DNA of 64,000 nucleotides from Sphingosinicella humi (GTDB lineage Bacteria > Pseudomonadota > Alphaproteobacteria > Sphingomonadales > Sphingomonadaceae), in NCBI RefSeq assembly GCF_003129465.1, contig NZ_QFFF01000002.1, positions 1 to 64,000 on the forward strand, in the 5' to 3' direction. Shown piece after piece: positions 9,053-18,093 of this stretch. The notes under the pieces were generated by a model that was given only the letters and a program-made list of their open reading frames with translations, did no database searches and had not been told where the DNA came from. The translations under genes were made by a program, and so were the position numbers. Numbering within the stretch: position 1 is the first letter of the stretch; every line of letters starts with the position of its first letter.

Positions 9053-9697
9053 ATGCGCGCACTCGCCCAATCCAAACTCGCTGTTGCTCTTGGCGCCGCC
9101 GCGCTTGCGCTCGGCGGCTGCGCCAGCGCGGGCTCGACCGGCAACACGCTCCCGCCGGCCAGTTTCGTCGGCAACGGTGATGTCGTCACCGACGAATATA
9201 TCATCGGCGCCCTCGATGAGCTCACCATCTTCGTGTGGCGCAATCCGGAGCTTGGCGCCAAGGTGCAGGTGCGCCCGGATGGCCGCATCACGACGCCGCT
9301 CATCACCGACATGCAGGCCGTCGGCAAGACGCCGACCCAGCTCTCCGAAGACATCAAGGCGGCGCTCGTCCAATATATCGAGGAGCCACTGGTCTCGGTG
9401 ATGGTCGACAAGTTCCAGGGGACGTTCGGCCAGCAGATCCGCATCGTCGGCGCGACCGAGAAGCCGGCGTCGATACCCTACCGAGCGAACATGACCTTGC
9501 TCGACGCCATGATCGCCGTTGGCGGTCTTTCCGAATTTGCCGCGGGCGACAAGGCCCGGCTCATTCGCCAGGACCCGTCGGGGAGGCAGAAGGAATATGA
9601 TCTCCAGATCGCCAGCCTCCTGAAGCGCGGCGACACACGCGCGAACGTCCGTCTCGAGCCCGGCGACGTCATCATCATCCCCGAAAGCATGTTCTGA
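9053..9697 (+). CDS. XrtA-system polysaccharide export lipoprotein (Wza-like)
   Basis: A 214-residue outer-membrane export protein with a lipoprotein signal ending in LGGC (lipidated Cys23), then a poly-saccharide export domain (about 50-125) and one SLBB-type domain to the C-terminus ending in PGDVIIIPESMF. It is shorter than enteric Wza, as in the PEP-CTERM-linked family (TIGR03027 type). It should form the outer-membrane channel for the locus's exopolysaccharide. It heads the second part of the locus, followed 38 bases later by the chain-length protein. Confidence 0.92.
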   Translation: MRALAQSKLAVALGAAALALGGCASAGSTGNTLPPASFVGNGDVVTDEYIIGALDELTIFVWRNPELGAKVQVRPDGRITTPLITDMQAVGKTPTQLSEDIKAALVQYIEEPLVSVMVDKFQGTFGQQIRIVGATEKPASIPYRANMTLLDAMIAVGGLSEFAAGDKARLIRQDPSGRQKEYDLQIASLLKRGDTRANVRLEPGDVIIIPESMF

Positions 9698-9735
9698 GGG
9701 GCGGAATCGGACGGGACCAGGAGATTTCGGCTTCG

Positions 9736-11283
9736 ATGGACGGACTTTACGAACAGCTTCGCATAGCGCTGCACTCCGTCTGGAGGCGCCGATGGCTGGC
9801 GCTCGCCGTCGCCTGGGCGCTGTGCCTTGCGGGCTGGCTCGCCGTCGCGCTCATCCCCAACAGCTATGAATCGAAGGCGCGGGTGTTCGCGCAGATGCAG
9901 TCGATCCTGCCAGAGCAGATCGGCATCACCGCGGCCGAGCGCCAGCGCGACCTGCTTCGCGTCAAGCAGACGCTGACCTCGACGGAGAATCTGGAGAAGG
10001 TCATCCGTCGCACCGACCTCAACCGACTGGTTGCCTCCGATCGCGATCTCGCCGCCCAGGTGGCGGGGCTGAGGGAACGCATCACGATCGTTGCCCAGCA
10101 GGACAATCTGTTCGAGATCAGCGCCACCTCCGGGATCGGCAGCTTCTCCAATGCCGAGAACGCCCGCACGGCGGCGGCGGTGGTCCAGAACCTCCTCGAC
10201 CTCTTCGTCGAGGAGAATCTCGCCGGCAATCGTGCCGAGACGGGCCAAACGCTAGCCTTCCTCGAAGAGGAGCTTCGCCAGCGCCAGGTCGGCCTTCAGC
10301 AGGCCGAGCAGCGGCGCATGGAGTTCGAGGCTCGGTTCCTCGGCGCGCTGCCCGGCCAGGGCTCGATTGCCGAGCGCGTCTCGGCGGCTCGCGTCGAGCT
10401 GGCGGGCCTGGAGCAGCAGTTGATCGCCGAACGGAGCGCGCTGAACGCGATCCGCAGCCAGATGGCGGGAACCCCGCCGACGATCGCCGTGCCGGGCTAT
10501 GCCGCGGCGGGCGGCGGCGGCTACGCCACTGCCCAGATTGCCGTCCTCGAAGGGCAGCTTGCCCAGTTCCGGGCCAAAGGCTGGACCGACAGTCATCCGG
10601 ATGTGGTTTCGACCCGTGGCCAGATCGCCCGGCTGCAGGAGCAGGCAGCGCGCGAAGCAAAAGACGGGTCGGGGCCCGGCACGACGCCCAATCCCGCCTA
10701 CATCTCGCTGCAGTCGATGGTGGCCGAGAAGGAGGCCAAGGTCGCCGCGGCTGCCGCGCGCAAGGCCCAGCTCGAAAGCGGCATGGCGCAGATCGAGGCG
10801 TTGCAGGCGTCGCAACCCGACGCGGCCGCCGAGCAGGCGCGGCTCGATCGCGATTATGAGGTGCTGAAGCGTCAATATGAGGAGCTTCTGGCCAAGCGCG
10901 AGCAGGTGAGCCTCAGGAGCGACGTCCAGAGCAAGACCGACGCCATCGATTTCCGGATCATCGATCCGCCCTCGCGGCCGACGGTTCCCGCAGCCCCGAA
11001 CCGCCCCCTGCTGTTGTCGGTTATCCTGGTCGTTGCGATCCTGGCGGGGATCGGTGCCGCCTTCGCCCAATCCCAGCTTCAAACGACCTTTCCGACGCAA
11101 GGGCGCCTTGAGCAGGCGACCGGGCTGCCGGTGCTCGGTTCCGTGCGGGAAGTGTTCAGCGCCGAGGCTTTGGCCCACCGCAGGCAGCGTCTCAAATGGT
11201 TCGCGGGCGCAGGGGGCGCGCTCGCCGGGAGCTACGCGCTCCTGATGCTCGTCGAATTCTGGCAGCGCAGCACGGTGGCGTGA
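9736..11283 (+). CDS. XrtA-system polysaccharide chain-length determinant (Wzz-like)
   Basis: A 515-residue inner-membrane protein with a transmembrane helix near residues 16-38, a long periplasmic region with coiled-coil stretches (about 165-240 and 320-395), and a second helix near 425-448 following a Pro-rich segment (PSRPTVPAAPNRP). A third hydrophobic segment lies near the C-terminus. This is the arrangement of PEP-CTERM chain-length proteins (TIGR03007 type). It probably sets polymer length and forms the periplasmic bridge to the export lipoprotein. The partner kinase starts 10 bases downstream. Confidence 0.93.
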   Translation: MDGLYEQLRIALHSVWRRRWLALAVAWALCLAGWLAVALIPNSYESKARVFAQMQSILPEQIGITAAERQRDLLRVKQTLTSTENLEKVIRRTDLNRLVASDRDLAAQVAGLRERITIVAQQDNLFEISATSGIGSFSNAENARTAAAVVQNLLDLFVEENLAGNRAETGQTLAFLEEELRQRQVGLQQAEQRRMEFEARFLGALPGQGSIAERVSAARVELAGLEQQLIAERSALNAIRSQMAGTPPTIAVPGYAAAGGGGYATAQIAVLEGQLAQFRAKGWTDSHPDVVSTRGQIARLQEQAAREAKDGSGPGTTPNPAYISLQSMVAEKEAKVAAAAARKAQLESGMAQIEALQASQPDAAAEQARLDRDYEVLKRQYEELLAKREQVSLRSDVQSKTDAIDFRIIDPPSRPTVPAAPNRPLLLSVILVVAILAGIGAAFAQSQLQTTFPTQGRLEQATGLPVLGSVREVFSAEALAHRRQRLKWFAGAGGALAGSYALLMLVEFWQRSTVA

Positions 11284-11293
11284 GGGGGCGGAT

Positions 11294-12259
11294 ATGACAC
11301 AAGGCAACGCCCTCAAATCCGGCGGGTCGCTCCTCGAGCGGGCGGCCCAGATCTATGATTTCAACTCCGGCCTGCGCATTGCACCGCCGGCGCCGCTCGC
11401 ATCCGCGGTGGCGGAGGCCGCGCCCGTAGAGAAGCCGGCGGCAGAGACGCCGCCTCAGGTCGAGCGTCCGAAGGCGGAGAAGGCGCAAGTCTCGCCGCCG
11501 GCGGCGCCCCATCGCCCGTTGGCCGCGAGCCGGTTCGGAAAGGTGGACCGGGAAGCGCTGCGGACGGCGGGCTACATCCTGCCGGACGCGCCGGTCACCG
11601 GCCTCGCCGAGGAGTTCCGCATCATCAAGCGCCAGCTCCTGCTCGGCGTCAGCGGCGACCATATTGCCGAGGACAAGCGGCGGACGATCCTGGTCTGCTC
11701 GAGCCAGCCGAACGAAGGAAAGACCTTCTCGGCCGTCAATCTCGCCCTTTCTCTCGCCACCGAGAAGGATCTCGAAGTCCTTCTGGTCGACGGCGACTTC
11801 GACAAGCCCGAGGTGCTTTCCACCCTCGGGCTGGAGGAGGGGCCGGGCCTGATCGACGCGATCGCCGATCCTGCCGCGGACGTGGAGTCCCATGTGATCC
11901 GCACCGACATAGAGGGCCTTGCGGTGCTGCCGGCGGGGAGCCGCACCAACAACGTCACCGAGCTTCTCGCCTCGAGCCGCACGCGTCAGGTGCTCGCCGA
12001 CCTTACCCGGCGTCATCCCCGGCGCATCGTCCTGTTCGACTCGCCGCCCGCCCTGATGGCGTCGCCGGCGACGGTGCTCGCCACCCATGTCGGGCAGGTG
12101 ATGATGGTGGTGCGGGCGGACGTGACCACCGAATCCGATCTCAGGGAAGCGGTCGGTCTGCTTTCCGGCTGCGATGCTGTGAGCCTCATGCTGAACGCCG
12201 CCGGCTTCGCCGCCAACGGCAGACGCTTTGGCAGCTACTACGGATATAGCCATGATTAG
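11294..12259 (+). CDS. XrtA-associated tyrosine autokinase (BY-kinase)
   Basis: A 321-residue cytoplasmic BY-kinase of the CpsD/Wzc-C type. It has the Walker A motif SQPNEGKT, the Walker A' motif LLVDGDFD, a Walker B-like FDSPPAL, and a short C-terminal tyrosine cluster (SYYGYSHD) that is the likely autophosphorylation site. The N-terminal 90 residues are Ala/Pro-rich and probably disordered. It should cycle phosphorylation with the chain-length protein to control polymerisation. Its stop overlaps the start of the next gene by a few bases. Confidence 0.93.
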   Translation: MTQGNALKSGGSLLERAAQIYDFNSGLRIAPPAPLASAVAEAAPVEKPAAETPPQVERPKAEKAQVSPPAAPHRPLAASRFGKVDREALRTAGYILPDAPVTGLAEEFRIIKRQLLLGVSGDHIAEDKRRTILVCSSQPNEGKTFSAVNLALSLATEKDLEVLLVDGDFDKPEVLSTLGLEEGPGLIDAIADPAADVESHVIRTDIEGLAVLPAGSRTNNVTELLASSRTRQVLADLTRRHPRRIVLFDSPPALMASPATVLATHVGQVMMVVRADVTTESDLREAVGLLSGCDAVSLMLNAAGFAANGRRFGSYYGYSHD

Positions 12260-13898
12260 GCAGGCTTTTCTTCAGCCGATCGTGCGTGGCTGCGCGGCCT
12301 TGGCGGCGCTGGTCCTTCTCGCCGTTGCCGCGCCTCCGGCTTCGGCCCGTACCGACGTCGCGCCTTATCTGGAGGTGCAGCAGGTGCTGAGCGCCGATCT
12401 CAACGGCGGCGACGTGCTCACCTACACGGCCGCCGTCGCCGGCATCGACGGCCGCGTCAGCGCCCGGCGGTTCGAAGCCCAGATAAGCTATCGCTACGAA
12501 CATCGCTTCGCCTGGGACGACGATCTTTCCGACGACAATGTACACACCGGCATTGCCCAGGCTCGCCTAGACGTCGTGCCGAACCTGCTGAGCCTCGATG
12601 CCGGCGCGCTCGCCGCGCGTTCTCGCGCCGATGCACGCGGTCCGGTCCTGGGCTTCAACACGGTCGATGCGCCCAACGTCGCGGAAGTCTACAGCGCCTA
12701 TGTCGGGCCGACCCTGTCTACGCGGGTCGGGGGCCTCGATGTCGGTGCGAGCTATCGCCTCGGCTACGTCCATGTCGATGACCACAGCCTGGCCGGCGAT
12801 CCGGACCGGCCGGCCTTCGACCCCTATGACAGCTCGGTCGTCCACAATGCCGACGCCAGCGTCGGCATGGGGCCCGGGCGCCTGCCGTTCGGCTGGACCA
12901 TCGGCGCCGGCTATGTGCGCGAGGAGGTGGACCGCCTCGATCGCGAATTCGAGGGACAATATGTTCGCGGCGACATCGTCGTTCCCGTGTCCCACAGCCT
13001 GGCCCTGACGGCGGGTGTCGGTTATGAAGATATCGAGGCCAGTCAACAGGATATCCTTCGAGATGTGGGCGGTGTACCAATCATTTCGCCCGATGGCGAT
13101 CTGATCGCCGATCCGACGAAGCCGCGTCTTCTGACCTACGACACGGACGGGCTCATTTACGATGCCGGCGTGATCTGGCGGCCAAGCCGTCGCACCGAGT
13201 TGCAGGCGCGGGTTGGGCATCGCTATGGCGGCACGACGGTCGTCGGTTCGCTTCGCCACGCGCTGAGCGACGCCTATGGCCTTTCCGCCAACGTCTATGA
13301 CAGCGTGTCGACGTTTGGACAGCTGACTTTGACTAATCTCAATGGCTTGCCGGCTAACTTTAACGTCAATCCCAATCCGCTGAGTCCTGGCCTCGGCGGC
13401 GTCGGCGGCTGCGTTTTCGGCGAGGAGGGCGGGAGCGGCGTCTGCTTCGACGATGCCTTCCAGTCGATCGACAGCTCCAACTTCCGCATACGCGGCGCCA
13501 ACATCCTTTTCTCCGGCGGCCGCGGGCCCTGGGGCATGGGCGTAGGCGCAGGCTATGCGCAGCGCCGCTACGTGCAGCCGGGCATCACGCTCGACGGCTT
13601 CACGCTCGATGGTCGCAAGGACCACAGCTTCACCTTGAACGGCTATGTGAGCCGCGCGCTGAGCCGCACGTCGAGCGTCAATGTGAACGCCTATGCGGCG
13701 TGGTTCGACAGCGGCCTTCCCGGCAGTCCCGAAAGCGTCGGCGCCGGGATCAGTGGCAGCTATCACCGGACGCTCTGGATCGATCGTCTCCAGGGCTATG
13801 CCGCGGCCGGGCTCTTCACCAGCGACAGCGGCGACTTCGACGGCGATTTCGACAGCACGATCGCCTCCGGCCTCGTCGGCCTCAGATATACTTTCTAG
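12252..13898 (+). CDS. XrtA/PEP-CTERM-associated outer-membrane beta-barrel protein
   Basis: A 548-residue protein starting at ATG 12252 with a clear signal peptide (cleavage likely after APPASA). The rest alternates short amphipathic strands rich in aromatic residues and Gly, and ends in GLRYTF, a C-terminal Phe typical of outer-membrane barrels. It resembles the TIGR03016 family found only in PEP-CTERM loci. It probably spans the outer membrane and takes part in polymer secretion or modification; the exact role is unknown. Its start lies inside the kinase stop, so translation is coupled. Confidence 0.87.
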   Translation: MIRQAFLQPIVRGCAALAALVLLAVAAPPASARTDVAPYLEVQQVLSADLNGGDVLTYTAAVAGIDGRVSARRFEAQISYRYEHRFAWDDDLSDDNVHTGIAQARLDVVPNLLSLDAGALAARSRADARGPVLGFNTVDAPNVAEVYSAYVGPTLSTRVGGLDVGASYRLGYVHVDDHSLAGDPDRPAFDPYDSSVVHNADASVGMGPGRLPFGWTIGAGYVREEVDRLDREFEGQYVRGDIVVPVSHSLALTAGVGYEDIEASQQDILRDVGGVPIISPDGDLIADPTKPRLLTYDTDGLIYDAGVIWRPSRRTELQARVGHRYGGTTVVGSLRHALSDAYGLSANVYDSVSTFGQLTLTNLNGLPANFNVNPNPLSPGLGGVGGCVFGEEGGSGVCFDDAFQSIDSSNFRIRGANILFSGGRGPWGMGVGAGYAQRRYVQPGITLDGFTLDGRKDHSFTLNGYVSRALSRTSSVNVNAYAAWFDSGLPGSPESVGAGISGSYHRTLWIDRLQGYAAAGLFTSDSGDFDGDFDSTIASGLVGLRYTF

Positions 13899-13909
13899 CG
13901 GAGCGGGCG

Positions 13910-14962
13910 ATGTACACCGACCATTATGGCTTCACAGACCAGCCTTTCCAGCTGACGCCCGACGCGCGCTTCTACTTCGACAGCCGCACCCACAAGAAGG
14001 CGATGGCCTATCTCGGCTACGGCCTGGCCCAGGGTGAAGGCTTCATCGTCATCACCGGTGACATCGGCGCCGGTAAGTCGACCTTGGTGGCGCACCTCCA
14101 GGCGACCATCGATCGCGCCCGCCTCAATGCGATCAGCATCGTCTCGACCCAGGTCGAGGGTGACGACATGCTTCGCCTCACCGCCCAGAAGCTCGGCATC
14201 GCCACCGACGGTGTCGCCAAGGCGCGGCTGCTCGACCTGGTCGAGGAGCGCCTCGCGGAGGAGGCGCGGCGGGGCAAGCGCACGCTTCTCATCGTCGACG
14301 AGGCGCAGAACCTGCCGCACTCCGCGCTGGAAGAGCTGCGCATGCTGTCCAACTACCAGGCGGGCGGGCGGGCGCTCTTGCAGATTTTCCTGCTTGGCCA
14401 GCCCGAGTTTCGCGATGAGCTCGCCCATTCGGAGCGGCTGGAGCAGCTTCGCCAGCGCGTCATCGCCACCCATCATCTGGATCCGATGGAGGCGAGCGAG
14501 ATAGAGGGGTACATCCTCCACCGCCTCCGCATCGTCGGCTGGCGGGATCGTCCGAGCTTCGAGGCTGGCGCCTTCGAGGCGCTCTATCGCCACACCAACG
14601 GCATCCCCCGCCGCGTGAACCAGCTGGCCAGCCGGCTGCTGCTCTACGCCGCCATGGAAGAGCTGGAGACGATCGGCGAAGAGACGGTTGAAGCGGTCGC
14701 CGCCGACATGGCGTCCGACAGTCCCCGCCCGGTTCCGCGCCAAGAGCCCGTCCTTCCGCTACACGCCTCCGCGCCGCGGAGGCCGGAGCCGACCGGGCAA
14801 GCGACCCAGCCGGTGCACGACCTGGCGCTCGAACGCCGCGTCGCCGAGCTGGAAACGCGCTTGGAGGAGCAGGAGAAGGCGATCCGCCGCGTTCTCATCC
14901 TGCTCGTCGATTGGATCGAGAATGGCGAGGGGCCGCCGGACTATCGCCACCGCGCGGCCTGA
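13910..14962 (+). CDS. XrtA-associated AAA ATPase (ExeA-like)
   Basis: A 350-residue cytoplasmic ATPase (TIGR03015 type, related to ExeA/GspA). It begins with the typical MYTDHYGFTDQPF, has Walker A GDIGAGKST near residue 50, Walker B LLIVDEAQNL near 130, and a lid domain with GIPRRVNQLASR. The C-terminal 90 residues are Pro-rich, then coiled-coil (VAELETRLEEQEK). It may power or sense assembly of the polysaccharide machinery. It starts 11 bases after the barrel protein. Confidence 0.92.
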   Translation: MYTDHYGFTDQPFQLTPDARFYFDSRTHKKAMAYLGYGLAQGEGFIVITGDIGAGKSTLVAHLQATIDRARLNAISIVSTQVEGDDMLRLTAQKLGIATDGVAKARLLDLVEERLAEEARRGKRTLLIVDEAQNLPHSALEELRMLSNYQAGGRALLQIFLLGQPEFRDELAHSERLEQLRQRVIATHHLDPMEASEIEGYILHRLRIVGWRDRPSFEAGAFEALYRHTNGIPRRVNQLASRLLLYAAMEELETIGEETVEAVAADMASDSPRPVPRQEPVLPLHASAPRRPEPTGQATQPVHDLALERRVAELETRLEEQEKAIRRVLILLVDWIENGEGPPDYRHRAA

Positions 14963-14969
14963 GGTCGCC

Positions 14970-15815
14970 ATGCTCAACGCGCTTTCGGTCGACGTCGAGG
15001 ACTGGTTCCAGGTCGGCGCCTTCGAGACGGTGATCGCGCGTGAGGATTGGGACCGCCTGCTTCACCGCGTCGAGCGCAACAGCGACGCCGTGCTGGCGCT
15101 GTTCGAACAGGCCGGCGTGAAGGGCACCTTCTTCACCTTGGGGTGGATCGCCGAACGCTACCCCGCCCTCATCCGTCGCATCGCCGATGCGGGCCACGAG
15201 GTCGCCAGCCATGGCTGGGATCACAAGCGGGTCTTCACCCTCGGTCCCGCCACCTTTCGCGCCGATCTGGAGCGGGCGCGCATCGCCATAGAGGATGCCT
15301 GTGGCCAGTCTCCGATCGGCTACCGTGCGCCGAGCTTCTCGATCGACAAGCGCACGCCCTGGGCCCACCGCGTCCTGGCGGAGGAAGGCTATGCCTATTC
15401 TTCCAGCGTCGCGCCGGTCCGCCACGATCATTATGGCTGGCCCGAAGCGCCGCGCTTCGCCCACCGCCCGCTGGTCGACTCCCATCTGATCGAGCTGCCC
15501 GTCACCACCGTCGAAGTGGCCGGCCGCCGGCTTGCGGCGGGGGGCGGGGGATTCTTCCGCCTGCTTCCCTACCGTTTCTCCCACTGGGCGATCGCCCGCG
15601 TGAACGAGGACGAACGTCGCCCCGCCGTCTTCTATTTCCATCCCTGGGATATCGATCCCGATCAGCCGCGAGTCCGCAACGCGCCCCTGCGCTCGCGCCT
15701 TCGGCATTACATCCGCTTGTCAGCAATGCATGGCAAGCTGCTGAAAATACTCAAGGCCTATCCATGGGGGCGCACGGATGAGGTGGTCGCGGTGGAGCGG
15801 GAGCGGGTGTCATGA
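14970..15815 (+). CDS. XrtA-system polysaccharide deacetylase
   Basis: A 281-residue NodB-type deacetylase (TIGR03006 type). The catalytic Asp pair is in LSVDVEDWF at the N-terminus, and the zinc ligands are in ASHGWDHKRV. GYRAPSFSID is the third conserved block, and the C-terminal FYFHPWDID holds the last His. No signal peptide is seen, so it may act on lipid-linked precursors in the cytoplasm or leave by another route. It should remove N-acetyl groups from the exopolysaccharide or its precursors. Start at ATG 14970, 7 bases after the ATPase stop. Confidence 0.93.
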   Translation: MLNALSVDVEDWFQVGAFETVIAREDWDRLLHRVERNSDAVLALFEQAGVKGTFFTLGWIAERYPALIRRIADAGHEVASHGWDHKRVFTLGPATFRADLERARIAIEDACGQSPIGYRAPSFSIDKRTPWAHRVLAEEGYAYSSSVAPVRHDHYGWPEAPRFAHRPLVDSHLIELPVTTVEVAGRRLAAGGGGFFRLLPYRFSHWAIARVNEDERRPAVFYFHPWDIDPDQPRVRNAPLRSRLRHYIRLSAMHGKLLKILKAYPWGRTDEVVAVERERVS

Positions 15816-16873
15816 ACGCTTTCGCACCCGTGGCGGGCGTCGCCGTCCGCATCGCCGACCGGGAGGACGCGGGCGAGCGGGAACGGATCGAGACGTTCAT
15901 CGCCGCGCATCCCGACGCGCAGCCCTTCCACAGCCCGCGCTGGAGCCTCGCGGTCGAGCGTGGTTGCGGCCAGCGCGGCCATTATCTGCTTGCGGAAGAT
16001 TCCTCCGGCAATCTCGTCGGCCTGCTGCCGCTGACGGAAGTCCGCTCCAGGCTCTTCGGAGCCGTCCTGGTCTCCACCGGGTTCGGCGTCGGCGGCGGCA
16101 TCCTAGCGCATCATGAGGTCGCGGCCGCCTCGCTGGCCGACGCGGCCTGGAGCCTATCGCAACGCCTTGGCTGCCCGACCGTGGAGCTGCGCGGAGGCAG
16201 TATTCCGCCAGGTTGGCGCCGGTGCGAGGGTGCTTATGCGGGCTTCGTCCGCGCGCTACCGGACGAGGACGGTGGGATCCTTCCCTCGATTCCGCGCAAA
16301 CAGCGGGCCGAGATTCGCCGGGCGCTGGGCTTCGGCCTCGACGTCTCGATCGGCCGCGGGACCAGACACCATTATCGCGTCTATTCCGAAAGCGTCCGCA
16401 ATCTCGGCACGCCCGTCTTCCCGCGCGCTTTGTTCGAGGCGATGCTGGAGGCGTTCGGCGATGACGCCGACATTCTCACCATCAGCAAGGACGGACGGCC
16501 GCTCTCCAGCGTGCTCAGCTTCTATTTCCAGGGGACGGTCTATCCCTATTGGGGCGGCGGCACGGCCGAGGCGCGGACGTGGCGGGCGAACGAGCTCATA
16601 TATTACGAACTGATGCGCCACGCCGTCCGGCGCGGCTGCACGCGCTTCGATTTCGGCCGCTCGAAGCTCGGCACCGGCGCCTTCGCCTTCAAGAAGAATT
16701 GGGGTTTCGAGCCCCAGCCGCTCGTCTACGCGGAACGCGCGGCCGATGGTGTGCCGCCGCGCGAGATTAACCCGCTCAGCCCCAAATACCGGATGCAGGT
16801 CGCCGCTTGGAAAAGGCTACCGCTCTGGCTCGCCAACCGCCTCGGCCCATCGATCGCCAGGGGGCTCGGCTGA
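15812..16873 (+). CDS. FemAB family XrtA/PEP-CTERM-associated protein
   Basis: A 353-residue protein with the GNAT-like fold of FemAB/CelD proteins (TIGR03019 type). Typical segments are SIPRKQRAEIRRAL near residue 155, and the C-terminal blocks YPYWGGG and FDFGRSKLGTGAFAFKKNWGF. Relatives transfer aminoacyl groups from tRNA to peptidoglycan or acylate sugars; here the acceptor may be the exopolysaccharide. It is a candidate partner for the ligase/carrier/decarboxylase genes of the same locus. It overlaps the deacetylase (ATGA) and the glycosyltransferase. Confidence 0.9.
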   Translation: MNAFAPVAGVAVRIADREDAGERERIETFIAAHPDAQPFHSPRWSLAVERGCGQRGHYLLAEDSSGNLVGLLPLTEVRSRLFGAVLVSTGFGVGGGILAHHEVAAASLADAAWSLSQRLGCPTVELRGGSIPPGWRRCEGAYAGFVRALPDEDGGILPSIPRKQRAEIRRALGFGLDVSIGRGTRHHYRVYSESVRNLGTPVFPRALFEAMLEAFGDDADILTISKDGRPLSSVLSFYFQGTVYPYWGGGTAEARTWRANELIYYELMRHAVRRGCTRFDFGRSKLGTGAFAFKKNWGFEPQPLVYAERAADGVPPREINPLSPKYRMQVAAWKRLPLWLANRLGPSIARGLG

Positions 16874-18093
16874 TGGACGGCATCCTCTTCCTCGCCCACC
16901 GCATCCCCTATCCGCCCGATCGCGGCGACAAGATCCGCTCCTGGCACATGCTGAAGCATCTGGGGGGCCTAGCGCGGGTGCATCTTGCCTGCTTCGCTGA
17001 TGACGAAGCGGATGCAGCGCATCTGCCGGCGTTGAGGGAAGCGATGGCGGGAAGCCTCGGCGAGGCGCATGTCGAGGTGAGACGGACGGGCCGGTTGAAG
17101 GCGGGGCTTCAGGCCCTCGTGTCTGGTGAACCACTGTCGCTGCCGCTGTTCGACAGCCCCGCGTTCAGGGCTTTCGTGAACCCGCTGCTCGCCAGCGGTT
17201 CTGTCGGGACCGTCTTCGCCTTCTCCAGCCAGATGGCGCAGTTCGTGCCCCGAGGCGCCAAGCCGCGCTTCGTCATGGACTTCGTCGACATGGATAGCGC
17301 CAAGTTCGCCGGATATGCGGAGGAGGCGAGGGCGCCTTTTTCCTGGGTCTATCGGCGCGAGGCGGCAAAGCTGTTCGCCTTCGAGCGCGCCACCGCCGCC
17401 CGGGCTGACGTCAGCCTGTTCGTCAGCGAGTCCGAAGCGGGGCTGTTTCGGTCCAAGGCTGTACTTCCGGCGGCCGATATTCGCGCCATCCAGAATGGCG
17501 TCGATCTCGACTTCTACGATCCCGCCGCCGAATTCCCGAAGCTGGAGTCGATGGGCGGACCCCTGATCGCCTTCACCGGCCAGATGGACTATCTGCCCAA
17601 TATCGAGGCGGTCACCACTTTCGCCCGCGACGTCCTTCCGCTGATCCGCCGGCAAAGGCCGGACGCGCGCTTCGCCATCGTCGGCCGCAGCCCCACCGAA
17701 GGCGTCCAACGCCTCGAGCAGGGCGAGAATGTCGTCGTGACTGGCGCCGTTTCGGATATCCGCACGTGGCTCGCTGCCGCCGATGTGGTGGTGGCGCCGC
17801 TCCGCGTCGCCCGCGGCGTGCAGAACAAGGTGCTGGAGGCGATGGCGATGGCGCGGCCTGTGGTCGCCTCGCCCGCCGCGTTCGAAGGCATTGAGGCCGA
17901 GCCCGGTCGCGATCTCATCGTCGCTAAAGGCACGCGCGCCCAGGCGGACGCCGTGCTCGGTCTTCTCGACCCGCAGGTTGCGGAGGCGATGGGCCGGAGT
18001 GCACGCGCCCAGATGGAACGAGCTTATCGCTGGGAAACCAGGCTGGCGCCGCTGACGGACATCCTCGCCGAACCGGGGCGGGCGGCGGCATGA
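16873..18093 (+). CDS. XrtA-system glycosyltransferase (GT4-like)
   Basis: A 406-residue GT-B glycosyltransferase (TIGR03087 type). The N-terminal AHRIPYPPDRGDKIRSW block is diagnostic. The C-terminal half holds the sugar-nucleotide domain, with FTGQMDYLPNIEAV and the acidic region around VVAPLRVARGVQNKVLEAMAM. It should add one sugar to the lipid-linked repeat unit at the inner face of the membrane. The ATG at 16873 overlaps the FemAB stop, and its own stop overlaps the exosortase start (ATGA). Confidence 0.93.
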   Translation: MDGILFLAHRIPYPPDRGDKIRSWHMLKHLGGLARVHLACFADDEADAAHLPALREAMAGSLGEAHVEVRRTGRLKAGLQALVSGEPLSLPLFDSPAFRAFVNPLLASGSVGTVFAFSSQMAQFVPRGAKPRFVMDFVDMDSAKFAGYAEEARAPFSWVYRREAAKLFAFERATAARADVSLFVSESEAGLFRSKAVLPAADIRAIQNGVDLDFYDPAAEFPKLESMGGPLIAFTGQMDYLPNIEAVTTFARDVLPLIRRQRPDARFAIVGRSPTEGVQRLEQGENVVVTGAVSDIRTWLAAADVVVAPLRVARGVQNKVLEAMAMARPVVASPAAFEGIEAEPGRDLIVAKGTRAQADAVLGLLDPQVAEAMGRSARAQMERAYRWETRLAPLTDILAEPGRAAA